A DNA stretch of 10,781 bases from Gracilimonas sp031580945. Its GTDB lineage: Bacteria; Bacteroidota; Rhodothermia; Balneolales; Balneolaceae. The notes below the pieces were generated by a model. The model worked only from the letters and a program-made list of their open reading frames with translations, was not told where the DNA came from and did not search any database. This document shows positions 1 through 6,870 of the stretch, piece by piece (positions within the stretch are counted from its first letter, which is position 1; each line of letters opens with the position of its first letter). Location of the stretch: NCBI GenBank assembly GCA_031580945.1, contig JAVLBT010000101.1:1-10781 (forward strand), in the 5' to 3' direction. A program made the translations under genes and the position numbers.

Positions 1-1
1 T

Positions 2-85
2 GTACAGGCTAAAAGAGAAGGATATTCAATTATTTCTAAAAATCAGGAATTCGCTAATTATTCTATTAATGTAATCTGGAATTAG
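2..85 (+). CDS. C-terminal tail of a PIN-domain (VapC-like) toxin, partial at left edge
   Basis: Twenty-seven codons are open from the window edge and end in TAG. The peptide has the typical ending of VapC-type PIN ribonucleases: an AQAKxEGYxIISK segment (here VQAKREGYSIISK), then xxEF, then a short strand ending in NVIW plus one residue. In the family this is the last helix and strand pair, and the residue after the S/T-K or S/T-R step often carries the fourth acidic metal ligand. Here that position reads SKNQEF, with Asn where Asp is common. VapC toxins cleave RNA and pair with a small antitoxin usually encoded just upstream, which would lie outside the window. Only the tail is visible, so the family call rests on about 25 residues; another PIN protein or a degenerate copy is possible. 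Confidence 0.55.
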   Translation, partial: VQAKREGYSIISKNQEFANYSINVIWN

Positions 86-137
86 ATTCCCCAAATAGTT
101 TTAAGTTTTTCAGAAAAAAGAATCATCACTGACTTCG

Positions 138-239
138 TTTTTCAATATTCAATGTACAAAATTCCTCAGGCTCCACCCGGCGTAGCACCACCAGCAACAG
201 TTCAGCCTTAAAAGTTGGATGTTCCTTGTTCGATGTTCT
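138..239. repeat. Intergenic short dispersed repeats flanking a unique core
   Basis: The 214-bp gap between the PIN tail and hemN contains two internally repetitive patches. At 141-154 two 7-mers stand in tandem (TTCAATA, TTCAATG). At 214-238 two 11-mers differ by one base (GTTGGATGTTC and GTTCGATGTTC, 14-bp period). On the minus strand these read as GAACATCGAACAAGGAACATC and a TTGAATATTGAA-type sequence, a style I associate with short dispersed intergenic repeats in Bacteroidota and relatives. Between them (about 157-210) lies a more GC-rich segment with no internal repetition. No clear promoter for hemN and no GC-rich hairpin with a T-run was seen in the gap. Confidence 0.4.
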
Positions 240-291
240 GCTTCACCAAATCTTCAAAAACGACTACTATCATCTATCCCATAAAAACTAT

Positions 292-297
292 GAGGAG
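292..297 (+). promoter_or_regulatory. Shine-Dalgarno GAGGAG deciding the hemN start
   Basis: A GAGGAG purine run lies two bases before ATG 300 and overlaps the only other in-frame start, GTG 297. An in-frame stop at 291-293 rules out anything further upstream. The ATG is therefore the better start, although the spacing is unusually short; if only GAGG (292-295) pairs with the ribosome the spacing becomes four. Confidence 0.4.
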
Positions 298-299
298 TG

Positions 300-1652
300 A
301 TGGACACCGAGTTAATCAGAAAGTACAATGTTCCCGGTCCCCGATATACGAGCTATCCCACGGTTCCGTATTGGAGTGAGAAGGGAATTGATTCCAAAGA
401 CTGGAAATCTACATTAATTAATGCGTTTCTGGAAAGTCAGGATGAGGGGATCTCACTATATATACACCTGCCTTTTTGTGAAAGCCTCTGTACATTTTGT
501 GGCTGCCACAAGAAGATTACCAAGCGGCATGAGGTGGAAGATCCATACATCAAAACCGTACTGAGAGAATGGAAGTTGTACACGGAATTCCTGCCTTTTA
601 CACCAAGTATCAAAGAGATTCATTTGGGAGGAGGGACGCCTACTTTTTTTAGTTCAAAGAATTTGAATTATCTGATCAATGGAATTCTGGAAAATGCTGA
701 TCTGAAGGATGATTTTTCTTTCAGTTTTGAAGGCCATCCAAATAACACCACCAAAGAGCATCTGCAGACACTATATGATCTTGGTTTTCGACGTGTTTCC
801 TACGGCGTACAGGATTATGATCCAAAGGTACAATTCGCCATCAATCGTATGCAGCCGTTTGAAAATGTGAAGCGAGTACATGAGTGGTCTAAAGAGATCG
901 GGTATACCTCGGTCAATCATGATTTGGTTTTTGGTTTACCCCATCAGACTATGCAGGGGATAGAAAATACGATCAACAAGACCAACGAACTTCGTCCGGA
1001 TCGGATCGCTTTTTACAGTTATGCGCACGTACCTTGGATGAAGGGCAATGGTCAGCGTGGATTTAATGAGGCAGATCTGCCCAAAGATGATGAAAAACGT
1101 GCTTTGTATGAAATGGGAAAACAGATGTTCTATGATCATGAATACGTGGAGATCGGTATGGATCATTTTGCGTTAAAATCTGATTCCCTGTATAAAGCTA
1201 TGCAAAATGGTTCACTCCATAGAAATTTTATGGGATATACAGCTGGGGCAACCAAAGCAATGATCGGTTTGGGGATGTCGGCTATCAGCGATAGCTGGTA
1301 TGCATTTGCGCAGAATGAAAAAGATCTGAAGAATTATGAGCGTCAGGTTGAAGCTGGTGAAATTCCGATCTTCCGCGGACATATGCTAAATAATGAAGAC
1401 CTGATGATTCGCCGGCAGATCCTCAATTTGATGTGCAGGTTTGAGACCGAATTTGATGGTCCTTCCGAAATGTTCAATCTGATTGAAGATCGTTTACAAG
1501 ATCTGGTGGATGACAGATTGGTGGAGATCAACGGTCGGAAAGTCTCTGTCACCAAAGAAGGCATTCCGTTTGTACGAAATGCTTGTATGGCTTTTGATGT
1601 GAAACTACATCAGAAAAAACCAACAAAACCGACTTTCTCCAAGACGGTATAA
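300..1652 (+). CDS. hemN: Oxygen-independent coproporphyrinogen III dehydrogenase (radical SAM)
   Basis: This cytoplasmic radical-SAM enzyme decarboxylates two propionate side chains of coproporphyrinogen III to give protoporphyrinogen IX, the oxygen-independent route in heme synthesis. Numbered from ATG 300 (450 residues), the N-terminus has the HemN-specific GPRYTSYPT stretch (about 13-21). The cluster-binding motif CxxxCxxCxC follows at C60, C64, C67 and C69; the first three bind the 4Fe-4S cluster. The SAM-binding GGGTPT is at 110-115, and VQD at 170-172 matches the HemN barrel. RNFMGYT at 308-314 corresponds to RNFQGYTT of E. coli HemN and separates true HemN from HemW-like paralogues. 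A HemN C-terminal domain follows (about 365-430). The length is normal for the family. The gene is monocistronic and convergent with the next gene, with 22 bp between stops. Its presence suggests heme synthesis under low oxygen. Confidence 0.95.
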   Translation: MDTELIRKYNVPGPRYTSYPTVPYWSEKGIDSKDWKSTLINAFLESQDEGISLYIHLPFCESLCTFCGCHKKITKRHEVEDPYIKTVLREWKLYTEFLPFTPSIKEIHLGGGTPTFFSSKNLNYLINGILENADLKDDFSFSFEGHPNNTTKEHLQTLYDLGFRRVSYGVQDYDPKVQFAINRMQPFENVKRVHEWSKEIGYTSVNHDLVFGLPHQTMQGIENTINKTNELRPDRIAFYSYAHVPWMKGNGQRGFNEADLPKDDEKRALYEMGKQMFYDHEYVEIGMDHFALKSDSLYKAMQNGSLHRNFMGYTAGATKAMIGLGMSAISDSWYAFAQNEKDLKNYERQVEAGEIPIFRGHMLNNEDLMIRRQILNLMCRFETEFDGPSEMFNLIEDRLQDLVDDRLVEINGRKVSVTKEGIPFVRNACMAFDVKLHQKKPTKPTFSKTV

Positions 1653-1674
1653 TTTAAGCATTGAGTTTTAGAAA

Positions 1675-2349
1675 TTAGTGCGGTTCTAACTTTAACCGGT
1701 ATCTGCGAATCCAATAAAAGATGAGGGGAGTTCCAAAGACCGTTGGCGCCAGCCAGGCAATGAGTGGTGAAGGAAAAAACTGATCATTCACTACTAAAAA
1801 TGCCGTGAATGTGGCTATATAAGCCCCCAGCATTCTGCCGATGTGTAAATACATCCATAAAAATTTGGAGTCATTACTCTTCTTATAAAACGACATCAGA
1901 TCTTCCCCGGAAAAAATTAAGGTTCCCACTCCAAAAACCATAAGCACAATATTAAGCGAAGAAATAGTTTCATTGAAATGAATTCCCATCCAGGAAAGTG
2001 CAGCTAAAACGATCATTGCAATCCCAAAAAGAGCTACAATATGAGTTATAAGCACATCAAACCAATAGATATAAGTGGGCAGAGGTTTATTTTTCCAATG
2101 AATGTTTTTGTAGCCCGTCCAGGTTAAATAATAGCTAAAAATAGCGATCAAAAATAAGAAGGGAATGGTATTTACAATAGAAAGATATAGTGCGGTCACA
2201 GCCACAGCAATCATAGACCAAAAGTAGATCTGACCGGCTTTAACATGAATACCTTTTCCTTTTTTGGTGAAGATGGCAACGGCTCCGCAGCTCAGGGCTA
2301 AGAAGCCTGAGATGATGTGTACATATAAATTCAGTTCAGTTAAATTCAT
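1675..2349 (-). CDS. Seven-TM DUF2306-type membrane protein
   Basis: This is a 224-residue polytopic inner-membrane protein of unknown function. Hydrophobic segments lie at roughly 8-27, 41-59, 63-80, 98-120, 133-147, 168-187 and 194-213. The N-terminal pattern HxxxG (H11, G15), KKG (29-31), H35, G39 and IYFWSM resembles the DUF2306 family, whose conserved histidines have suggested metal or heme binding, unproven; H103 and H169 also lie in or near membrane helices. I chose ATG 2349, preceded at about six bases by a GGTGG stretch, over GTG 2358, which would leave no room for a ribosome site after the upstream stop at 2362. It is the last gene of the minus-strand run, about 12 nt after the phosphatase, so cotranscription is likely. 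The membrane topology is clear; the family assignment is by eye. Confidence 0.7.
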   Translation of the reverse strand: MNLTELNLYVHIISGFLALSCGAVAIFTKKGKGIHVKAGQIYFWSMIAVAVTALYLSIVNTIPFLFLIAIFSYYLTWTGYKNIHWKNKPLPTYIYWFDVLITHIVALFGIAMIVLAALSWMGIHFNETISSLNIVLMVFGVGTLIFSGEDLMSFYKKSNDSKFLWMYLHIGRMLGAYIATFTAFLVVNDQFFPSPLIAWLAPTVFGTPLIFYWIRRYRLKLEPH

Positions 2350-2361
2350 GAATACCACCGT

Positions 2362-3591
2362 TTATATTTTTATAGCAATAATGGTTGCGTCATCTTCCAG
2401 GTAATCAGAAAAGTCATTTGTATGTACTGCATCAAATAATGTAGAAACCGCATCTTTCGATGCCTCGAAGGAATGAAGATCAATATCCTGAATGGTTTGT
2501 TCCAAAAAATCTGCGTTACGAATTTCTGACTTTTCATTCCTGATCTCAATGATTCCATCTGAATATAGAATCAACCAATCCCCTTTCTCAACAGAGAATT
2601 CAATGTTTTGATAGCTTGCTTTATCCGTAATTCCAAGGCCAATTCCTTGACTGCTTCTTTTTTTGATCGTTTTTGTAGCCTGTGAAAGATGAAAAACCGG
2701 CGGGTGACCTGCACTGCAAAGCGTTACTTTATTTGATTCTAAATCAAGGTTCAGCAAAGTCATGGTAGCATACATAGTGCGATCGGATTGCTTAAATAGC
2801 ATGGAATTTAAAGCAGCCATCACCCCAGCGGGATCCTGTATATATTGAAGGTGAGTTTGAAGGGCACTTTTGCCCATGGTCATTAGTAAGCCTGCACCAA
2901 AACTATGTCCGGAGATATCACCCACGGAGGCAATGATGGAATTTTCAACTCTGCTCAGTTCAAAATAGTCTCCGCCTAATTCGTTAGCCGGAAGTGACCT
3001 TCCAAAGGCCGTAGTTTCATTGATTTCAATGGATTCATCCCTGAGAATGCGTTTTTGAACTTCCTCCGCAAAACGGACATCGGCCTCCATTTCAGCTCTT
3101 TTCGTATAAAGAATTCGAGATGCTTTTAGCACAAGTGACATTCCAATATAAGTCCATACAAAAATGCCAAAACCTCCAGCGATTCCCAGAAAAAAGAGGA
3201 CTGGATCATCATTGATCATCCCATCCAAAAAAGCGTCTGAACCCATGACTTCAGCACCTACTTTATATCCGAAAAAGCCTGCCAATATAAAAATGGGTAT
3301 TAATAGCCAGGGGAAGTATTTTTTTAACTTTTTTCGGGATTTAGGAAACAGGTAAGCGGTGGTTTCAGCAATTACGAGAAGGTAAAAGAGCAAACTCACT
3401 ACAAATGCGTGATTTACCAACTTACCTTCAAAAACCGACCAATAAAATAAAGTTATGAGAAGCACGGGTAAGAAATGAAGCATCATATGCGCAAAAATAA
3501 TATTCCATCGATGCTTTGGGGCAATGTCATAAAATGCTTCGAGATCAGCATCCCTGTATAATGAAATATGTTTATTATTTAAAATGCTCAT
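2362..3591 (-). CDS. Membrane-anchored SpoIIE/RsbU-type PP2C serine phosphatase
   Basis: A signalling phosphatase of 409 residues. The N-terminal half carries four hydrophobic segments (about 32-54, 62-82, 94-112 and 131-156). A short helical linker with AEEVQKRIL (175-183) then leads to a cytoplasmic PP2C SpoIIE domain (about 190-409). The metal-site motifs are all present: GGDY (206-209, D208), GDISGH (224-229, D225), AGHPP (294-298), LYSDG (342-346, D345) and the terminal DDATI (D400, D401), so the enzyme should be active. Family members dephosphorylate phosphoserine on STAS-domain anti-sigma antagonists and so control alternative sigma factors. No STAS protein, RsbW-like kinase or sigma gene is visible here, so its target is unknown. 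Its ATG overlaps the upstream stop as ATGA, implying translational coupling. Residues 349-359 read EIRNEKSEIRN, a 7-residue repeat right after the LYSDG motif that looks like a dispersed repeat absorbed in frame. Confidence 0.9.
   Translation of the reverse strand: MSILNNKHISLYRDADLEAFYDIAPKHRWNIIFAHMMLHFLPVLLITLFYWSVFEGKLVNHAFVVSLLFYLLVIAETTAYLFPKSRKKLKKYFPWLLIPIFILAGFFGYKVGAEVMGSDAFLDGMINDDPVLFFLGIAGGFGIFVWTYIGMSLVLKASRILYTKRAEMEADVRFAEEVQKRILRDESIEINETTAFGRSLPANELGGDYFELSRVENSIIASVGDISGHSFGAGLLMTMGKSALQTHLQYIQDPAGVMAALNSMLFKQSDRTMYATMTLLNLDLESNKVTLCSAGHPPVFHLSQATKTIKKRSSQGIGLGITDKASYQNIEFSVEKGDWLILYSDGIIEIRNEKSEIRNADFLEQTIQDIDLHSFEASKDAVSTLFDAVHTNDFSDYLEDDATIIAIKI
2515..2547 (-). repeat. 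In-frame 21-bp-period repeat inside the phosphatase gene
   Basis: On the coding strand GAGATCAGGAATG is followed 21 bases later by GAAATTCGTAACG, giving the peptide EIRNEKSEIRN with a 7-residue period. Translated EIRNEKx units of this form are, to my knowledge, a common product of short dispersed repeats in Bacteroidota-type genomes. Sequence after the LYSDG motif in related phosphatases is usually variable loop, so the insertion should be tolerated. That this is an inserted repeat rather than chance similarity is inference. Confidence 0.4.
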
Positions 3592-4250
3592 TTTTCCAGG
3601 CGGGCTTTCAGTTGCTGTAGTTTGGCTTTTTGCTTTATAACTTCTGATAGCTTTGCTTCATAGGTATTGACTTCTGAAAAACGGGGGAACGTGAGTCTTT
3701 TCTTGACGAATGTATTCGAAATCGTCAAAGGGATGTAGTTGAAGAATAGAATTAAAAGCTGCCCTGCATCTGTGCTGACAGGTCTAAATCCAAATAGTTT
3801 GGCGGTGCGGTCATTTACAATATAAGAAGTGCCTCGCAGGATGAGATCTTCATGGTCCTCGTATTCGTATTTAGAGATAAAATTTAGTAACCCATTTATG
3901 TAACTTAGAAAGACTATTCTTGTTCTTGTTTTGGCATCCATGTCTTTTTCAATCGTAAACAGGTAGTCAAAAAGGGTGCCCCCGTGAATAGTGATCTTAT
4001 TATCTCGTGGTTTTTCGGTTATAAAAAGCGGGGAATGATAGATGAATGTTCCTTTTTTCTTACCCATTGGAAGATCAATGAATGGTGCTGCAATGAGGAA
4101 TAAAATAGGAATTAGGCCAGCCAACAGATAAAACCCGGAAAAATAGCTGATAAAAAGAATAGCAGCTGTCAGTAAAAAAATTGTTAAACCGACATTCAAC
4201 AAAAACAGCTTTTGCTCCTTCTCGCTTTTTTGAAAAAATCGATGTTGCAT
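3588..4250 (-). CDS. Unknown protein with two N-terminal TM helices and a soluble C-terminal domain
   Basis: I do not recognise a named family. The 220-residue protein starts with a short charged cytoplasmic segment, then two hydrophobic helices (about 18-37 and 41-60), making a hairpin in the membrane. A mixed soluble domain follows (about 65-190), with a distinctive IHGGTLFDY stretch (88-96), a GLLNFISKYEY segment (120-130) and RGTSYIVNDRTAKLFGF (139-155). The last 25 residues are rich in Lys, Leu, Gln and Glu and look like a coiled coil. I have the impression of similar hypothetical proteins in Bacteroidota sharing the HxGTLFDY and GTSYI segments, but cannot name one. Its stop overlaps the phosphatase start by four bases (ATGA), so the two products are probably made together; it could be a sensor or anchor for that phosphatase. 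No clear ribosome site precedes the ATG. Confidence 0.75.
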   Translation of the reverse strand: MQHRFFQKSEKEQKLFLLNVGLTIFLLTAAILFISYFSGFYLLAGLIPILFLIAAPFIDLPMGKKKGTFIYHSPLFITEKPRDNKITIHGGTLFDYLFTIEKDMDAKTRTRIVFLSYINGLLNFISKYEYEDHEDLILRGTSYIVNDRTAKLFGFRPVSTDAGQLLILFFNYIPLTISNTFVKKRLTFPRFSEVNTYEAKLSEVIKQKAKLQQLKARLEK

Positions 4251-4348
4251 GGAGCAGTGTTTAAAATGCGTTTAAGTGAAAATTTGATCAGAGATTCCTT
4301 CTGACTCTTACTCGCTTAGCATTGCAGCAATAAGATCGGTTAAGTATG

Positions 4349-5287
4349 CTATTTTTCTGTTTGCTCCTTTAAGTCCTCAAGTGAAAGCCCCTTCATCAAT
4401 GCCTCATAATTGGAAATGTCCTTGGGCAAAATCACTTGATTCTTATCGCTACCGAGTCCAGATAAGGTTTCGATATATTTTTCAGAAAGTTGCAGTCGCA
4501 TTGCTTCTGTTCCTTTTGGTTGTGATAGGGCTCCTGCTACTTCTTCAATAGATTTTGCGGTGGCTTCTGCAATTGAGAGAATTTCTTCAGCATATCCTTC
4601 GGCCTCGTTGATGCGGCGTTGCATCTCGGCTTCGGAAATGTTGATGATCTCGGTTCTATGGCCTTCAGCATCGTTGACCTTTGAACCTTTTACTCCCTCA
4701 GATTTAGCAATAATCGCCCGACGGTCACGCTCGGCAGTCATTTGTCGCTCCATTGCTTTTTGTACGGTGCGTGGTGTAATAATATTCTTGATCTCATACC
4801 GATGCACTTTAATGCCCCATACTTGCTCCACTTCGCTAAGTACTTTAACCACTTCGCGACTCATAGCTGCGCGTTCTTCAAAGGTCTCGTCCAGGTCCAT
4901 GTTACCTAATACGGATCGGGTTGTAGTTTGAGCAAGTTGAACGGCCGCATATCGATAATTGGTAACGCCATAACTGGCATTGACCGGATCCATAACGCTC
5001 AGGTAAATTACGCCGTCTACTTCCACTTTAACATTGTCTTTGGTAAAGCATTCCTGTGGTTCCACTTCAATCGTTTCTTCACGCAGATCTTGCTTATATA
5101 CCACTTTATCAATAAATGGTATGAGCGCGTGAAAACCGGGGCCTAACGTTTTGTGATAGTTTCCAAGCCGCTCCACAATGTAGGCAAATTGGTTCGGTAC
5201 CAGTCGCAATGAGCGAATAAACTGATACATTACGTAAATGGAGAATATTCCTAATAAAACTTTACTGATGGTTTCCATGATTTCCAT
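4349..5287 (-). CDS. SPFH/band 7 (stomatin/paraslipin, QmcA-like) protein B
   Basis: A 312-residue membrane-anchored SPFH protein that should oligomerise into a large ring or cage on the membrane. One N-terminal hydrophobic helix (about 8-25) precedes the band 7 domain (about 28-190), with VERLGNYHKTLGPGFH (38-53), IPFID (56-60), DNVKVEVDG (84-92), LGNMDLDE (127-134) and WGIKVHRYEIKNI (157-169). An alanine/glutamate-rich coiled coil (about 175-255) carries IxEAEGYAEEI-type repeats. The C-terminus VILPKDI (about 285-291) is typical of QmcA/paraslipin proteins. It starts 14 nt after its paralogue A, and the two are roughly half identical by eye, so a tandem duplication is likely. Start alternatives are ATG 5287 and ATG 5278, nine bases apart; I kept the longer one, with GTGAG upstream. 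Family roles include membrane microdomain organisation and protease regulation; the precise function here is unknown. Confidence 0.9.
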   Translation of the reverse strand: MEIMETISKVLLGIFSIYVMYQFIRSLRLVPNQFAYIVERLGNYHKTLGPGFHALIPFIDKVVYKQDLREETIEVEPQECFTKDNVKVEVDGVIYLSVMDPVNASYGVTNYRYAAVQLAQTTTRSVLGNMDLDETFEERAAMSREVVKVLSEVEQVWGIKVHRYEIKNIITPRTVQKAMERQMTAERDRRAIIAKSEGVKGSKVNDAEGHRTEIINISEAEMQRRINEAEGYAEEILSIAEATAKSIEEVAGALSQPKGTEAMRLQLSEKYIETLSGLGSDKNQVILPKDISNYEALMKGLSLEDLKEQTEK

Positions 5288-5301
5288 AATTATATCTCAC
5301 T

Positions 5302-6237
5302 TTACAGATTTTGTTTTTTCGTGGAAGGTTCTTTTGTATGATCACTGATCTGACTTACGCCTTCAAAGAAGGTTTTAAGGTTGGCGGTTTCAGTAGGTAA
5401 TACCGACACATTGGATTTCTTGATGATGTTCCCAAATTGCTTGATATACTGTTCCACAAGTTTAGTTTTAACGGCTAATTCACCACCAGGCTTTTCAATA
5501 GCTTCGGCTACTCGTCGTATGCCTTTTGCTGTTGCATTTGCGATCAATTCAATTTCTTTGGCGCGCCCTTTGGCCTCATTGATCCTTTTTTGGCGATTGG
5601 CTTCCGAAACCAAGACTTGACTCTGTTGTTCTCCTTCGGATTCAAAGATCCGGGCTTGCCGGTGTCCTTCAGAGTTGGTGATCTCAGCCCGTTTCTCCCG
5701 TTCGGCTTCCATTTGCCGCTCCATGGTATCCACGATCTCATTCGATGGATTTATATTCTTGATCTCATATCGCATTACTTTGATGCCCCAGGGGTCTGCA
5801 GCCTTGTCGATCTCACGGACGATATTCTCGTTCATTTTATCACGTTCAGAGAAAGTGTCATCCAGCGTCATTTTACCGATCTCGGACCGCATGGTGGTTT
5901 GGGCTAAATTCACCGCAGCCGCCTGATAATTTGAAATTCCATAACTGGCTTTGTGCGAATCCATGACTTTAAGATAAACGAGTCCGTCAACCGCCACTTC
6001 AATATTATCTTTTGTGATACAGGTTTGGCTGGGTACGTCAATGACTTGCTCTCGCATTTCCTGACTGTAAGCCGGGCGATCCACAAAAGGGATCAAAAAA
6101 TGAAATCCAGGTTTAAGGGTTTTCTTGTATTTACCCAGGCGTTCCTGAATTACTTCCTCCCGAAATTCCACGATCTGAAACAGGCGGGTAAGCACGAAAT
6201 ACGAAAGTACAATGATGATGAGTATAGTAGTCCACAT
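5302..6237 (-). CDS. SPFH/band 7 (stomatin/paraslipin, QmcA-like) protein A
   Basis: This is the 311-residue partner of the NfeD-like protein encoded 7 nt upstream. One strongly hydrophobic N-terminal helix (about 3-20) anchors it. The band 7 domain (about 22-185) shows QERLGKYKKTLKPGFH (31-46), IPFVD (49-53), DNIEVAVDG (77-85), IGKMTLDD (120-127) and WGIKVMRYEIKNI (150-162). A long charged coiled coil (about 165-250) follows, with SEGHRQARIFESEG-type heptads, then VSVLPTETANL near the C-terminus. Length and layout are standard for QmcA/paraslipins. Compared with paralogue B it lacks the extra N-terminal residues and ends in a Lys-rich tail (TKKQNL). The order NfeD then SPFH is widely conserved in prokaryotes, and the two products are thought to interact in the membrane; the NfeD C-terminal OB domain is the expected contact. 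Confidence 0.92.
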   Translation of the reverse strand: MWTTILIIIVLSYFVLTRLFQIVEFREEVIQERLGKYKKTLKPGFHFLIPFVDRPAYSQEMREQVIDVPSQTCITKDNIEVAVDGLVYLKVMDSHKASYGISNYQAAAVNLAQTTMRSEIGKMTLDDTFSERDKMNENIVREIDKAADPWGIKVMRYEIKNINPSNEIVDTMERQMEAEREKRAEITNSEGHRQARIFESEGEQQSQVLVSEANRQKRINEAKGRAKEIELIANATAKGIRRVAEAIEKPGGELAVKTKLVEQYIKQFGNIIKKSNVSVLPTETANLKTFFEGVSQISDHTKEPSTKKQNL

Positions 6238-6244
6238 ATCAGTT

Positions 6245-6742
6245 TTAGTTTGATTCTTTTAATTGATTTCCAGTTGAGGAGGTATCTAATTCGTCTACAG
6301 GCTCCACGATCCACGTGGTATTGTCCCGATATTTAATTCGAACTTGGGTACCGGCAGGTATTTTTCCTTCCATAGATCGAGCTTGCCACGAAATTCCCTG
6401 AAACCGAATACGTCCTTCGTTGGTTAAATCGTTTACAGGTTCGGTAACCTCTACAATTTGATCCATTGCTTCATAATCTTCATCAGCAAGCTTGGTGTAC
6501 GATTCTCCTTTAAAATATTTGTTGATAAATGGTCGAATGGCGATGGTAAGTGCCGTTGACGAAAGCAGCCAAATCAAAGTGGCGGTAAAGGGGTCTTCCA
6601 GAAACCCAAAATAACGAAGAACCCCTACACCTAAGCCGCTTATTCCTAACAAAAAAGCAACACCACCAGGCAAAAGTGCTTCAAGTATCATCAATAAGAT
6701 ACCGCCTACCAAAAAAATCCAGGTAAGAATTTCTCCATCCAT
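6245..6742 (-). CDS. Short NfeD-like protein (membrane region plus OB-fold), partner of SPFH proteins
   Basis: The 165-residue protein has hydrophobic segments at about 7-21, 27-45 and 53-71, with the EALLPGG turn (21-27) typical of NfeD N-termini. A soluble C-terminal OB-fold region (about 97-148) has GRIRFQGISWQARS (110-123), then IPAGTQVRIKY (128-138) and IVEPVD (145-150). It lacks the ClpP-like serine protease domain of long NfeD proteins, so it is the short NfeD1b type. Short NfeD proteins are generally encoded next to stomatin-like SPFH genes, exactly as here, and are thought to modulate SPFH assemblies. It is first in the minus-strand run, so the operon promoter should lie in 6743-6870 on the minus strand; I could not identify a convincing one. 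The ribosome site is weak. Confidence 0.9.
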   Translation of the reverse strand: MDGEILTWIFLVGGILLMILEALLPGGVAFLLGISGLGVGVLRYFGFLEDPFTATLIWLLSSTALTIAIRPFINKYFKGESYTKLADEDYEAMDQIVEVTEPVNDLTNEGRIRFQGISWQARSMEGKIPAGTQVRIKYRDNTTWIVEPVDELDTSSTGNQLKESN

Positions 6743-6833
6743 ATCCAGTCCAGTACAGTTAAAATTTGATAGAATATAGATAGGGATTTGAACGGAAAAA
6801 ATCTTGCTTTCAAACGAATTTATTTAATCGGTA

Positions 6834-6857
6834 ACAAGTTTTCATATTTGAACTTGT
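6834..6857. promoter_or_regulatory. Inverted repeat ACAAGTT-N10-AACTTGT before the ABC exporter
   Basis: A perfect 7-bp inverted repeat with a 10-bp spacer ends 13 bases before the exporter ATG, inside the 128-bp divergent region between nfeD and the exporter. The spacing of about 17 bp between half-site centres suits a dimeric regulator on one helix face, or a weak hairpin in the leader. No T-run follows, so it is not a terminator. Binding by any regulator is untested, and in AT-rich DNA a 7-bp repeat can arise by chance. Confidence 0.3.
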
Positions 6858-6870
6858 ATATTGCTCTGAA

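Noticed and set aside
106..118. TTTTTC-A-GAAAAA palindrome after the PIN tail as a terminator
   Set aside because: The stem is almost all A/T and no clear T-run follows on the + strand, so termination is not supported.
152..211. 19-codon open frame starting MYKIPQAPPGV and ending VQP, Pro/Ala rich
   Set aside because: Very short, no ribosome site, and lies among repeat patches; kept only as part of the repeat observation.
290..379. ATG 290 opening a 29-codon frame that overlaps the hemN start out of frame
   Set aside because: No ribosome site before it and no resemblance to a leader peptide; it is a by-product of the GAGGAG/ATG region.
4251..4348. Promoter or terminator between SPFH B and the unknown protein
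   Set aside because: Only a weak 5-bp stem (TCAGA/TCTGA) and no convincing -33/-7 pair were seen; the gap remains unexplained.
4560..4931. Long + strand open frame opposite SPFH protein B, and similar ones opposite SPFH protein A, hemN and the acyl-CoA dehydrogenase
   Set aside because: They are antisense shadows of well-supported genes and encode unnatural Ser/Arg- or Ile/His-rich proteins without recognisable motifs.
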